A program made the translations under genes and the position numbers. A stretch of DNA of 64,000 nucleotides from Lumbricus rubellus (taxonomy: Eukaryota > Annelida > Clitellata > Crassiclitellata > Lumbricidae), in contig OX243820.1 of the NCBI GenBank assembly GCA_945859605.1, positions 28,281,396-28,345,395 on the forward strand. The letters run 5' to 3'. This document shows positions 45,014 to 56,769 of this stretch, piece after piece. The notes beneath the pieces are model-generated. The model had not been told where the DNA came from and searched no databases. It saw only the letters and a program-made list of their open reading frames with translations. Numbering within the stretch: position 1 is the first letter of the stretch; the number at the start of each line of letters is the position of its first letter.

Positions 45014-45156
45014 CTTCTTGCTCTTCCCTTACGCTGCTTGGCATTACTTTGGCTTATCCATGCTGGTTGAAGGGTTGATAGGTCATGCATCACATTGTAT
45101 GTCTTTAAGTTGATCTTCCCCGGTCAACCACATACTTCACATCCTCAGTTGTAATG
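45014..45156 (-). pseudogene. DExH helicase exon copy: motif V-VI (block B, copy 1)
   Basis: Nearly identical to 43713-43855, with the same 1-base deletion after VVDRG and a further changed acceptor (AAAACATT). The donor GTAATC is kept. Confidence 0.8.
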
Positions 45157-46488
45157 TTTTAATTAAAACAAAACTATCTGAAGTTTAAAAAATGTGCATA
45201 ATTGAAATTGTCAACAGAGTCAGACTATACGTGTACACAATTAAAAAAGAGGCAAAAACACCTATGATTACTTAGAGAGAGACCAATATAAAATGTCTAG
45301 CTGTATTAAACAATGCATTATCCAGTACATTCAATGAACAATCTGTCTAAACAAGGTCAAAGTAAAGTCACAGTTACTTGAATCACACCAAGCAAACCAA
45401 ATTAAGCAAACTCCTTCCTTTTTGCTTGAGAGTGTTGATTGTAAAATGCTGCCAGAGTTCCGGCATTTATTCTGAGTGAGTACTTAACTGCCCGTATCTA
45501 GATTAATACTACTTTAATTAAACCAAAATATAGCTATACGTTATTGTGCACTACATTTGCAATTATTGTCAGCTGATTGAATCGATTAAACGCAGCCACT
45601 GGAATTATCAATAAACATAAACAATGCACATAAAACAGCTAAAGTTTATCTGGATTGAAATCACTAGCAATTGAACGATGAGCTTGGTTTTTCAGTCATT
45701 TTCATCACCTGCACATCGTTAAGGAGTTAAGCAATTAAATGAACAGTATGACAACAGAGTGTTATACACTGCTAAGGTTTCATTAATTAAGTGACACCAG
45801 CCACTGAAAGCTTATCTATAATCTCAAAAGACATGTCAACAAGCATGTAATTTTCTAATCATCAAATTTAACGGTCATCTAAAGAGTCGCAAATGAGTCC
45901 TACACACTTACATGTAATTCAAAATTTAGTCATTAAATATTGTCATCAAGGACTTGCGAGAGATTCAGTCACTTCTGGTAGGCCAGAAAAGATTCAACAT
46001 ATTGACAAGCATCCTCAATATAGATGAAGCTGGTCAACGAAAATACAGCCTGACAGTACTAATGTAGCTGGTATGCATAGCCTAACTTTATAGCCATGAG
46101 AGCTAGTTCGTCATATTGTTTCCTGTCATCATGCTTATCAATGCATGTGAAGCTTGCTAATTTATGCCAACTACTAAGAAGTGAGTCTTCTGGAAATGAA
46201 GGTTGCCTCAAATATTGGCAATATTGAAGCATTTCTCACACTCACAAAATAGGACTTTATTTCACAGATTACACACAACAGTGCCTATGAACATTGAGTC
46301 CACGATTAGGTAAACTTCAAATTATGCTTCTTTATTGAATTCTTTGCCTGAATGGAAACCTTTCAATGAGTATCTATCTATTCAGACTATGTGGATGTTG
46401 AGAACGTTAAGTAGTTATGTTGTCACCAGCATTTTCAATTGTTGGCAACTAGCTTCACAATGTAAATGTCAGCATTTAGAAAATGTAC

Positions 46489-46609
46489 CTGGTCTCAGCG
46501 ATGTTGGTTGCTATGACTATTTTGCGTTTTCCAAGTTGAGCCGGGTCAAAAGCATTGCTCTGGCTTTCGTCAGGCAGCATAGAATGCAGTGGAATAATTC
46601 TGAAGTTTT
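46489..46609 (-). pseudogene. DExH helicase exon copy: motif IV-V (block B, copy 2), intact
   Basis: 121 bp, acceptor TTCTTTTAG, donor GTACAT. Reads [20 protein letters not shown] and [14 protein letters not shown]. No frame break. It diverges from the 37.9-41.2 kb array, so it is an older paralogue. Confidence 0.8.
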
Positions 46610-47400
46610 CTAAAAGAAAATCAGGACAGAAGTGACTCATAAATTTCAAACCTTGCTAAACCTTTGCTAGGTACCTATAATAGGTACTGCACGAATCTGT
46701 TTTTGCAACTACAATGACATTTTGATGAAAAGAATGTTGCAGCATCTCTAAAACTCTCAACCAACGGGACTTCGTTTGACAGATGACACCACTGTGCATA
46801 TGAAACATTAAGTACACGATTAATTAAACCTTAAAAATTATGCTTCTTTTATTTGAATTCATTGCCTGAATCAATATGTAGAAAATGTACCCGGTACCTG
46901 GTCTCAGCAATATTCGTTGCTATTATTATCTTTCGCAAGCCAGATGGAGGAATATTGAAGACTTCGATTTGTTGCTCATCAGGCAGCATTCCATGAAATG
47001 GAATAATTCTGAAGTTTTCTAAAAGAGAATCAGAACAGAAGTGACTCATAAATTTCAAACCTTGCTAAACCTTTGCTAAGTAGGCTACCTATAAAAGGTA
47101 CTGCACGAATCTGTTTTTTGCAATTACAATGACATTTTGATGAAAAGAATGGCTGCGAGGCAAGCCTGTGCATAACCTTTGCTAAGCACCTACAATAAAT
47201 ACTGAACGAATCTGTTTTTGCAACTACAATGACATTTCAATGAAAAGAATGTTGCAGCATCTCTAACACTCTCAACCAACAGGACTTCGTTTGACAGATG
47301 GCACACCACTGTGCATATGAAACATTGAGTCCAGGATTAAGTAAACTTTCACAATTATGCTTCTTTATTGAATTCATTGCCTGAATGGAACCTGTGCATA
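46590..47400. repeat. Duplicated intron/exon segments of about 410 bp, plus a third partial copy
   Basis: CTACAATGACATTTTGATGA, TCTCAACCAACRGGACTTCG and GCTTCTTTTATTTGAATTCA-type phrases recur at 46.7-46.87, 47.1 and 47.2-47.4 kb. Tandem duplication carried the motif IV-V exon with it. Confidence 0.75.
46898..47018 (-). pseudogene. DExH helicase exon copy: motif IV-V (block B, copy 1), intact
   Basis: 121 bp, acceptor CTCTTTTAG, donor GTACCG. Reads NFRIIPFHGMLPDEQQIEVF and [14 protein letters not shown]. Intact, with the same exon phase as the other copies. Confidence 0.8.
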
Positions 47401-47600
47401 ACCTTTCCTAATTCTTCCCAGCCGGGAACAAACACTATAAAGGCACCATCCTAAACACAATATCCAGACACAACCTTGACTGAAAGGAACAGATTTTAAG
47501 ACTATGATAAAACACATCTGATCAAACCTAGGCATAACACATATAGACAGTGGGAGCTCATTCCACACCACAGGGCCAATAACAGAAAGGATTGCATGTT
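47374..47600 (-). mobile_element. LINE C-terminal fragment (CR1/L2-like)
   Basis: Minus reads IGPVVWNELPLSICVMPRFD then a run to VLKSVPFSQ, the LINE C-terminal phrase GPxxWNxLPLxxR. Confidence 0.65.
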
Positions 47601-48004
47601 ATTTAGAATTGCTGAAAAAAACATCAAGCAATGGTGTTGAGCAACTTTGTCTGGGAGACTAATCATCTCTCCAGGGCTGTTTTAAAAGAATTTTTAGAAT
47701 TCCACAACTCCTTCTTTCCTTTCTCATCCTCCATGGTAAATTAATTCCAATCACAGGACAATGACCTTTTTTGCTAGTTTTAACTGTACAGACGTGCTTC
47801 CACAACTGCACAAATCCATCTAGAACTGCACATTTTGTAGGCCTATACAACTGCACGCTGAAAAAAGCCATGCACCTCATTCTAGAATCCGCATGTGGCC
47901 TCTGATGTCATCCATGTTTGAATCTGTAGAAAAATATGAAGTTGATAATACACAAATTACGATTGCAGCTTGGTTTCTGCTCGGGAGACAAATCAGGATA
48001 TATA

Positions 48005-49651
48005 CAGGGCCGGATTAACCAGTATGCCATGTCTGCCATAGCGGCGGGCCCCCCGTCGTCAGAGGGCCCCCCGCGTCTGCAAACAATAATTTTTATTGTG
48101 CATTTTCCCCATTTATTCAAATTTGCTTCAAGGACAGTGTGTAAATTTTGCGTCCATTGGTCATTGTTTTCTTCCTAGGGCGAAAAACAATTTTATTTAT
48201 GTTGGCCTCTATGTTTGTGCCAGCTCTGATTTATGATTTTGTCGGTATTCCATTTGGCCTACTTTTAGAAGAGATAGGCCAGAGTTACAGACAGGCGGAC
48301 AGAGAGGGAGAGATCGGCCTTCTAAGAAGAGTCAGACATACATGTAGACGAACAGACAGACGTAGACAAAGTAGAGATTCGGTTGAACTCTGTAATTGGT
48401 CTGCACATTCATGCGCAAGGTGTATCATGTTATCTTTGGCTCAGTCTTACAAAGGCAATCTATAATAATTATGTCGAAGAGGAATGCTATTAGACTACAT
48501 GGATGCGTGGATCACGGCCATCTCAATTGAGTGTGGATGCAGAGAGGGGAAGAGTGAACTGTAAATTGCCACTTGTCAGTGCCTCTGAACTTCTCACCCA
48601 CTTTCGTATAGCTATATATAAATAAATTTATGTGATTGAACTAGAACTCCGTATTAGGCCTATATGTTTCACGCACTCCCTGCATGCCACGGTGACTCAT
48701 TTGACATCAGGGAGGGACGATCCTGAAGAGGGGAGAGGAAATTATCGCTGAAAGTTGTGCAGCCAAGGCAGAGGCGTAGTCACCCTACCTTTAGGAAAGA
48801 ACCGCTAATAGTATCAAAATGGCGCTAATTGAAATTATGTTTCTCTGTCTAAAGCCGACCAAAGCTGATTCTGACTTGTAGGATGATAAATTGGGCGAAT
48901 CATGGATGCCCGAGACCATACTCTATGCATACGGGCTTGCATTCCACTGAAAATCACAACTACTGTAAACTGGTCAATAACAGATTATATTTTGCCAAAC
49001 CCGTAGACCCGTAGTGGAGGTGGTCACTCGTCTTCTGAGGAGGAATGTGACCTGCAGTATATCATAATATCAACCTATAGCCTACGACAGCTGTGAAATA
49101 TAATATATAATTGTACGTAGTGTGTCAGAGTGGAAGTCTAGATCAGTTTAGGCTACATGGAGACCCGAGCGTGGGGCTTCTATTGCGGTCAGCGGTGGTG
49201 TTGGTGTCCACGACCCGAGTGTACAAGTCTACAGAGGATTTAATAAACGCGAAACTCTGATTATGCTAGGCGTCTGCTATAGGGAAGGCCTAAAATAAAT
49301 GTAAGTTGTCGAGGTGGTTAAAAGCTGAGCCTTCTTCAGCTTGGTTTCTCAACATGAATGCGTAACAAATTCCGATACTGGAAATGTCGGCATTTGTGAT
49401 GATGAGCAAGCAGTAAGAAAAACCTTCCGCTGCTGCGAAAAGATGGCGAGCTCTCCTGGGTCAATCGAATCATGTAGGCCTACGTAGGCCTATATAAAGG
49501 TATGGCTGCAGTGCAGATCATTAATATTATGGCTTCCCTGCTATTTGTTTGTCTCAATGGGCCCGTGGAGTGTGGTGACGGAAGGTAATGGTAAATTAGG
49601 GGCCCCCTGAAAATATGGCGGCGGGCCCCCCGAGGGGTTAATCCGGGCCTG
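48005..49651. mobile_element. hAT-like transposon, 1.65 kb, non-coding
   Basis: The ends CAGGGCCGGATTAACC and GGTTAATCCGGGCCTG are inverted, and inner GGCGGGCCCCCCG occurs near both ends. The flanks GATATATA (47997-48004) and GATATACA (49652-49659) form a 7-of-8 duplication. The interior has no transposase and is rich in TAGGCCTA. Its right duplication overlaps the first two bases of the adjacent Tc1-like element, so it landed on that element's edge. Confidence 0.85.
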
Positions 49652-49657
49652 GATATA

Positions 49658-50272
49658 CAGGGTGGTCCAAAATAAACTGCACAGTGACAGTTTTCTTGAT
49701 ATAATGTATAACAATTCAATGTATAATGCCATTTTTCTTGCGTATGATGAAAGAATTTCCAAATAAGACATGGAAACGTCGTACTATCCTCATTAAAAAA
49801 ATTGATACCGAAGGTACCACAGCTAGGAAGCCGGGTTGCGGACGTCCGAAATCAGCTCGAACAGATGCAAATATCAAGTTGGTAAGCGACCTTATCTGTA
49901 GCCAGGAAGACAAACCGCTAAGCCATAAGAGCCCACGGGAGATCGCACGTGAAACCGGAATTTCACGTTCAACTGTTAAACGTATTGTAAAGAAAGATCT
50001 CGGACTTAACCAGTACAGGCGCAAAGTTGGACAGCAGTTGAACAGCGATTGCGTTTTATTGACCGCGCAATTGATCAATGGCGTCGTTGGCTTCAATGCG
50101 TGGTCGAGCAGCAAGGAGGACACATTGAACATTTTATGTAACGAAATCCATCCATGTAATGTTACAGTAAAAATAATTGCTGTGTTTTTGTGAATTTTCA
50201 CGGTTATATTTGAATTGGTCTGAATAAAGTACTATCAATTTATCATTGTGCAGTTTTTTTTGGACCACCCTG
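49658..50272 (+). mobile_element. Tc1/mariner-like transposon, internally deleted copy 2
   Basis: The same CAGGGTGGTCCAAAATAAAC terminal repeats as at 17234-18024, with TA on both sides; 615 bp. It keeps the N-terminal DNA-binding part (KKIDTEGTTARKPGCGRPKS, HKSPREIARETGISRSTVKR, a helix-turn-helix) and then jumps to the last residues (WRRWLQ...VEQQGG). The catalytic middle is deleted. It complements the other copy, which keeps the catalytic C-terminal part. Confidence 0.9.
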
Positions 50273-50280
50273 TATATAGG

Positions 50281-51400
50281 CAATGTGTAGCTTTTGCTGG
50301 AACTGTTACATTGAAGTGTTTCCCTGCCAGGGTTTGAATGCACTGACTATCTCCCCTATTGAGCTTCTAGAAAGACATTGACGGATGTATGTAACATTAA
50401 CATTGACAAAAAGCCTCTTAAGTTGTCTACCTTAACATTGATAAAAGCCTTTTAAGTTGTCCTAAAGGCCCTGAATAGTACAGGGCATAAATTGAGATCA
50501 ACAAGGATTATAGAAAGAAATAAAAAGACAGATTACAAATGTAGGTTATAATTGTGATAGCTTAGATATGATTCTTTGAAAAGAGGACTTAACGGTTGAG
50601 TTAAAGCCACATGATGAATCACAGCTATTAGGAGGTTGTAAGAGAGGTTGTAATTGATTTCGACATCATGCAAAGATAAACTTCACAATGCATCCATTAC
50701 AGTTTGTGAATATTTTCTGAGTGAACAGAAAGAAATACAACAAAAATGACACAAACAATAGCTTAAAGAGCCACCTGAAACACTAAACTAAATAAAACAT
50801 GATGCATATTCGTTTAATTCAATAAGCAACAGACAGAACGCTACATAGGTTTACATTATCACAATTGACAGTATGGCTGCTTAAACCTATGTTAGTACAT
50901 GTTTTTGAATAACATTCCTGGGATGAAATTTAACGAGTCTTTATTGGGGAGGATGAAATTATGAGCTCTATTAATGCACAATTACCTAAAAAAATACCTC
51001 GTACCCAAACAGAGTTGAAAAATAAAAGAGGCTTGTTTAGAACCATGGACTTTCACTGCGAATGTCAAAGCTACCTTGCGTATCAACAAATCACCCCAAA
51101 AGCATATGTTCCTTCAGCGTCTTAGAAGCACTCTAAAATTTCAATTTACATTAAGATGTGTAATTCCTCTTCTACTGGATTCTGTATTTTACGCATGTTC
51201 AAGTGTCCTACCTCGCCATTCCGCTCGATGTTTGGCTTCTTTCAGGTTTCGGTATCAATCTGTCTTCATCCAATCCAGTGTCATTTGTCTTTATCTTGCC
51301 TGACTCCATCAATTTGTCAATTGCTCTTAACTCTTTCCGATCACATTATTTATACCTTGTCATTTTTGTCAGATCATATTTATTTTTAGGAATTTCAGTA
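50281..51400. other. Stretch with no recognised gene
   Basis: AT-rich sequence. AACATTGACAAAAAGCC is partly repeated around 50400-50450. Nothing else is clear. Confidence 0.4.
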
Positions 51401-51423
51401 ACCTATGTGAGAATTTGTAATGA

Positions 51424-52097
51424 TATGGTCCACCTATCTCAGGAACCACACGTCAGAAAGAAGTGATGTTGGTGTCGTTTCCGACTAAGTTTTGGTCAAG
51501 GAATGCGGGAAAAATAGTGCCGTCGTCGTGACCTTGACCCTTGACCTTGCAATGACCTTGCAAATGAAGGTCAAGTCTCAAGCATGGTATTGGGTCTCCT
51601 CTTGCTAATTTTTATCATAGGTTGTGTTTTTATAATGAAATAAATCAACATGACCATTTCCGTCAAGGTCAAGTACCCGGAATGGCACGTAGTGGGTCAA
51701 GGTCACATGACCAAAATGGTCAAGGGTCCATATCTCTGGAACTACATGTCGTGTCTACGATATGGTTCACCTATCTCAGGAACCACACGTCAGAAAGAAG
51801 TGATGTTGGTGTCGTTTCCGACTAAGTTTTGGTCAAGGAATGCGGGAAAAATAGTGCCGTCGTCGTGACCTTGACCCTTGACCTTGCAATGACCTTGCAA
51901 ATGAAGGTCAAGTCTCAAGCATGGTATTGGGTCTCCTCTTGCTAATTTTTATCATAGGTTGTGTTTTTATAATGAAATAAATCAACATGACCATTTCCGT
52001 CAAGGTCAAGTACCCGGAATGGCACGTAGTGGGTCAAGGTCACATGACCAAAATGGTCAAGGGTCCATATCTCTGGAACTACGTGTCGTAGGAAGTT
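51424..52097 (+). repeat. 337-bp tandem repeat, 2 units, rich in AGGTCA half-sites
   Basis: ATGGTYCACCTATCTCAGGA starts both units, 337 bp apart, with very high identity. Each unit contains at least six AGGTCA/TGACCT half-sites, including three TCAAGGTCA (or complement) at about 51528, 51664 and 51697 in unit 1. The other half-sites are TGACCTTG near 51541 and 51551 and GAAGGTCAAG near 51567. Nuclear-receptor binding is a property known for this motif, but function here is inference. Confidence 0.85.
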
Positions 52098-52202
52098 GAT
52101 TTTAGTGTCTACGATATGGTTTTCTGTGTCAAGGAATCCAATAAAAGTACTTTCAACATCTACAAATAATCACGAGACCTTGTAGCTGAAACCAAGCATA
52201 TT

Positions 52203-52420
52203 TGTGTAATACTGGATAGTTCTGATCAAAGTTTATAAAAGTAATCTGCTATAATTATAGCCTCATTCAGTTCTATAATCATTGAGAGTTTGATAGCTTT
52301 CGAAACAATCGCCTGGATAGTTCTGATCAAAGTTTATAAAAGTAATCTACTATAATTATAGCCTCATTCAGTTCTATAATCATTGAGAGTGTGATAGCGT
52401 TCGAAACACTCGCCTGGATG
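52203..52420. repeat. Tandem duplication, about 112-bp period
   Basis: GATAGTTCTGATCAAAGTTT through TTCGAAACAATCGCCTG appears twice with few differences (52207 and 52317 starts). Confidence 0.85.
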
Positions 52421-52736
52421 CAACGTAAAAAACGTTAACCTTGCCCTCTATGTGTATGCTGCTGAATGAGCGATGCATGCATAAGACAATAATCAATAAT
52501 GGTTGGTTTCCTCCCCATGTGGAGTAGTAGAAACAGTTCCTAAGAATATGGCAAGAATGTTCGCCAAGCTGATCACTTCTCAAAAATTTCATTTGGCAAG
52601 ATTTTTTGCCAAGCTGAGGGGAAAGGGTTAATGTTCCTATCATATCACCATTTGTCTATCTTTTTTTGTTACTTTTGAATTCATCAGGGCTCTTTCTCCT
52701 CCAACGCTTCCCATCTAATATTCATTTGATTTATGT

Positions 52737-52857
52737 CCTGTCTCAGCGATGTTGGTAGAAATTACAATCTTTTGCTTCCCATGTGGGGCCAAGTCGAACG
52801 CATTCATTTGACTTTCAGCTGGTAGCATCGAGTGCAGAGCAATAAATCGACAATTTT
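52737..52857 (-). pseudogene. DExH helicase exon copy: motif IV-V, donor lost
   Basis: The acceptor TTTCTTTTAG precedes [20 protein letters not shown] and [13 protein letters not shown]. The donor region is GAGACAGGACATAA instead of GAGACCAGGTACAT, losing the GT. This is the copy farthest upstream of block B. Confidence 0.8.
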
Positions 52858-53703
52858 CTAAAAGAAAATCAGCAAAGAAGTGATTCATCAATCTCACACC
52901 TTACAAACTGGCCTCTCGTTTTGGAACAGGCATCCATTTCCGCTAAGCTTTCCCCAGCGTCCAATTTGACTCATTCCATGCACAATTTTGCGTCTCAAAA
53001 TTGTCATTTTTAGACGTGTCGGAGGTTGAGAGCGCATCTGAGTAGTCGCCTTAACACGTTGACTGCTTATTTGCTGTGTTAAATGACTCAATGGGGGACG
53101 TGTATACACGTCCCTCGCGTCCAACGTGTTTTAATGGGGCACTCTATAAATCATTGCAACGATTTAATGAACAAAGAATGAATTTAGAAACTTGACATGT
53201 CCTAGGCTACATACTGGTCAAGTATGCTATAGGTTTTTGAAGAATCCCATCATTGATGGAAAATAAGACTAATTATTATTGGACATGATCCGCAAAACAT
53301 GTTTCTCCACAAATAGCGAGTACTTCAAAATTTAAATAACTAAGCGTCACATAGAATACGGATGTACATAGAACCTCCAGAATACGTTTCAGCTTCGTTC
53401 CACTTTACGCATAGATCCTAAACATATCAAACTACAAAATGGCAAAATTGCAGCAAAATCTGAGGTCTACAGGTCAGCTAGAAGCCCTTGGTGATTTCAC
53501 ATGGACTGAACCATATGTAAATGAAATAAGTTAGTAAGTCAACTCCTAAGATAATTGGCCGGATGTCAAGAGCCGTGAGATTTGCAAGTCTATCAGTATA
53601 GGAGTAAAAGAACATAAACTTGCACAAGAAGGTAAGAATAAGAATCGACGGAGAGTACTCAGAACCAGGCTGATGGCTGCTGCACGATTACGATGTTTTA
53701 ATC

Positions 53704-53904
53704 TTAATTTGCATATTTTTTTACAAGAACATCTATTTGTAACATAAAGCTTACAAAGCTGCAGTTGTGATAAGACAACAATAAAATAGAATCGTGGCAA
53801 AGACGATATGCTGGAATCCATTTTAGCGAATTCGTGTCAGGGCTGACAGTCAGTTTAAGGTCGTACAGTGACTGGGCCAGCTGCCCTTTCCTTTTCTGGA
53901 GCAT
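53704..53904 (-). pseudogene. DExH helicase-linked terminal exon, copy 3
   Basis: The acceptor TTTTTTCAG precedes MLQKRKGQLAQSLYDLKLTV and an open frame to TAA at 53704. It is homologous to 56336-56494 and 56611-56769. The MLQKxxxxLAxSLYDLKL segment resembles the LVKELRKELDxLL helix near the end of DHX36-group helicases. Confidence 0.6.
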
Positions 53905-53924
53905 CTGAAAAAACCATGTCAATA

Positions 53925-53990
53925 ATCAATCAATCAAAATTTAAATAGCTCCAATACAAAGTCTCTAACCAGAAGCACTCCTGATCGATT
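53925..53990 (-). mobile_element. SINE/LINE tail fragment, antisense
   Basis: TCAATCAATCAAAATTTAAA then TAGCTCCAATACAAAG and CAGAAGCACTCCTGATC, a diverged copy of the common tail, next to the terminal exon. The same tail is next to the duplicated exon at 56.77 kb. Confidence 0.55.
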
Positions 53991-54751
53991 CCATGTGGAA
54001 ACAAGCAATTTTAGGGAGTTGACATATTCAGGGAGACCAGAGGGAGGAAAATCCACAGTCCTGTGACACCTGCTCTATCTTAAACATAGTATAGTAAAAT
54101 AATTGCTAGTACTTAAGTTCAAAGGTCCAATCTAGTGATTTCTACACAATCCCACCTGTAGTCATAAGGCATGATGAATCGATAAATCAATCCATCGATT
54201 GATTGATTCGTCATGCTACTTCAAGCAAACTGATGTCAACAATTGTAATCCAATGGAGAAGCGCAGTCAAGGTCTGATCCCCAGCTTTTGGGTAGCTCAA
54301 GTGTTGGTGTGCATTACGCCTTATTTATGGTTAGCAACTGATCACACTGCTCAGTGCTCACCCCGAGCAGAGAGCAGAGCATGGGTTCATTGACTTCCTG
54401 AGATGGTTATTGTTTTGCGATGTCAAGAAAGTCTCACAGCTCTTTAGCACAATCGATTGATGATTGATAGTGCCACATAGAAAAATTCATTATAGTAATA
54501 GTAATCAAATTAAATAGTGACCAGATCCTAACTCGGACCCATGTAGTATGTAATGAGCATGTACATAGATGGGATGGATCCAACCGTTTCAAACATCTTG
54601 AGACACCAAAGACAACTGACACAGATCTCAAAACTAACTGACCTTTGCAATGCCAGGACTTTTCTTTAAGAGGTACAAATCAGTATCAATCGGTTTTGTT
54701 CAAAATAAAATCACCAAGCATGTCAAAGACTTTCTCCGATGCCTCAATTAC

Positions 54752-54829
54752 CTTCATCGTAGAGTCTGAAATATGGTAGAGGCGACAGAATAGGAAGGGG
54801 TTGCCATCAAGATTAGCCTTCTCCCAGCT
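54752..54829 (-). pseudogene. DExH helicase exon copy: SWEKAN exon, intact
   Basis: 78 bp, phase 0-0, acceptor CTTCATAG, donor GTAATT. Reads SWEKANLDGNPFLFCRLYHI SDSTMK (26 codons), matching the GWEEA...FLSSxTL block of DHX36-group helicases. It splices in phase after 57870-57956. Confidence 0.72.
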
Positions 54830-55308
54830 CTATGAAGCAAGCACAGGTACATTTGAAGATTATTATACAGCAGCAAAAAAGAACATGAACATTTTTTAGA
54901 TATAGAAGCAGAAATTTTATCGTACCAGTTTAATATCAGAAACATACATGAATTTTCTTCAGAAGCAAACACAAATATAATATTCACCAGAATCAGACCT
55001 GATTGTGATGAAGAAAGAAACAAGAATTCTCAACATACACCAGAATTATAACCAGTTAAGGAAGCATTTGTGAAACTGATCAAAGATTCTAAGCACCTTA
55101 TCGAGTAAAACACTCCAGAGGCACCCCAGATCTTCTGACACAAAATCCACCTCCTAGTCTTATGGCCCAATAGCAGTCTTCTTTTCACACCCCAGACCAA
55201 CGTGGATCATAGTTTAACCTCCAGTTATATATCTACTATTCTCATACTGTGTAACATGCACACAAAAATTGCAAGTGCCTAAGAGTTCAGCAGGAATTAA
55301 ACACATAC

Positions 55309-55462
55309 CTTTGGTATAAAGACGACAGTGAGGACTGAATTGAGGCAAGAGAAGAGAGCAGAGTATATCAACATTTTCCCACAATGCACATCAACTGGCA
55401 GCTTTGCCAGATGAACACCCACCGGTGTCAGCTGCTCATCAGCAGTCAGGTCAGACCTCCTC
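55309..55462 (-). pseudogene. DExH helicase exon copy: [11 protein letters not shown] exon, damaged copy 2
   Basis: [36 protein letters not shown] and VLTVV, then FIPK and a GTATGT donor. A 5-base duplication near the start shifts the entry frame, and about 27 bp are missing relative to 59139-59311. Confidence 0.78.
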
Positions 55463-56335
55463 CTAGAATATATTTAAACACAAAATTGTCCTTATTTCTT
55501 TAGGAGTACCGGTACTTAATCTCCCACAATTCTGTTAGTAGCCTACTTGAAACTTGCATGTAAAGCGCAGTGCGTTTGCAGGCGTTCATTAATGACAAAA
55601 TATTATTGTTCACAATTGGCCTCTAGGTAAGCCAATCGAACAGACAATTCCCAAACATTTATAAGTTATTAAAAGAAGAATCAATCACCAAAGGAAATTT
55701 TTTATAATCATGTAAACAAACTGTCACAATGACCTGGTAGTGAGCTTGAGCTCAGTTATCTAACGATCATGGAATTTGAAGCAACTACGGAGACTAATTC
55801 AACAGAAATGCAGTTGTTCTTTGACAGTACTTTGTGCACTGGACCTATACTTAAAGAATTCCAAAACATGCATTTGTAATTATACTGCACCAGAAGTGCA
55901 AGTAACACACGCTAGAAGTCTAAAACTGGTTTAAAACCAAATATTATTTAATTTTAAACATGCATTTCTTGATGCACTGGAGGGTGAAATGCGCAGGGTT
56001 TCACGAGTAAATGAATGATAATACTTGTGTGAAAAGTTCCGTCACTTGAAAATTGTTGAAAACCACTGGCATACTGAAAGGTTTTGTCAATCATCTAATG
56101 ATAAAGTCACTAGTTATAACAGTAAATTAATATTGCAATAAAATATAAAAATAAATACATGCACACATACAAAAATTCCACTTAGCCAAAAGTTGACAAG
56201 GTTACAACAGTGGAGGGGCAAGGTAGGAGTCTCATAGGAATACCAAATCCAATCACCAACTGTAAATCTTTAGGGTAAAAAAGAGGATTTTAAAGCAGGA
56301 GATGGTTTAGTACCCTGGCCTCACTGATCTCAACC

Positions 56336-56494
56336 TTAAAGCAACAAGTGCAAAGAAAGAGTGCACGAATGTGAAGAAAGATCACATGACAGACCGCTGT
56401 TTCGGTTTGTTGCCATAGACTCCGGTTCAGGGGATGCAGTCAGCTTCAGATCATACAACGATCTCGCCAGCCTTGTCCTCATTTTCTGGAGCAT
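56336..56494 (-). pseudogene. DExH helicase-linked terminal exon, copy 2
   Basis: Acceptor TTTTTCAG at 56495. 52 codons from MLQKMRTRLARSLYDLKLTA to TAA at 56336. Frame intact. Confidence 0.6.
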
Positions 56495-56610
56495 CTGAAA
56501 AACCCATGTCAATAATCAATCACTCAAAATTTCAACTAAATTCTTTAGGGTAAAAAAGAGGATTTTAAAGCAGGAGATGGTTTAGTACCCTGGCCTCACT
56601 GATCTCAACC

Positions 56611-56769
56611 TTAAAGCAACAAGTGCAAAAAAAGAGTGCACGAATGTGAAGAAAGATCACATGACAGACCGCTGTTTCGGTTTGTTGCCATAGACTCCGG
56701 TTCAGAGGATGCAGTCAGCTTCAGATCATACAACGATCTCGCCAGCCTTGTCCTCATTTTCTGGAACAT
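56611..56769 (-). pseudogene. DExH helicase-linked terminal exon, copy 1
   Basis: The same as 56336-56494 shifted by 275 bp; the second codon is TTC rather than CTC. Frame intact. Confidence 0.6.

Larger units (their letters stand above)
43385..45548. repeat. Direct duplication of about 830 bp (43.42-44.24 and 44.70-45.55 kb)
   Basis: GTGCAGGCTTAGAAGCACCT through GCTATACGTTATTGT is present twice, including a motif V-VI exon. Each unit's end is joined to a different exon copy. Confidence 0.85.
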
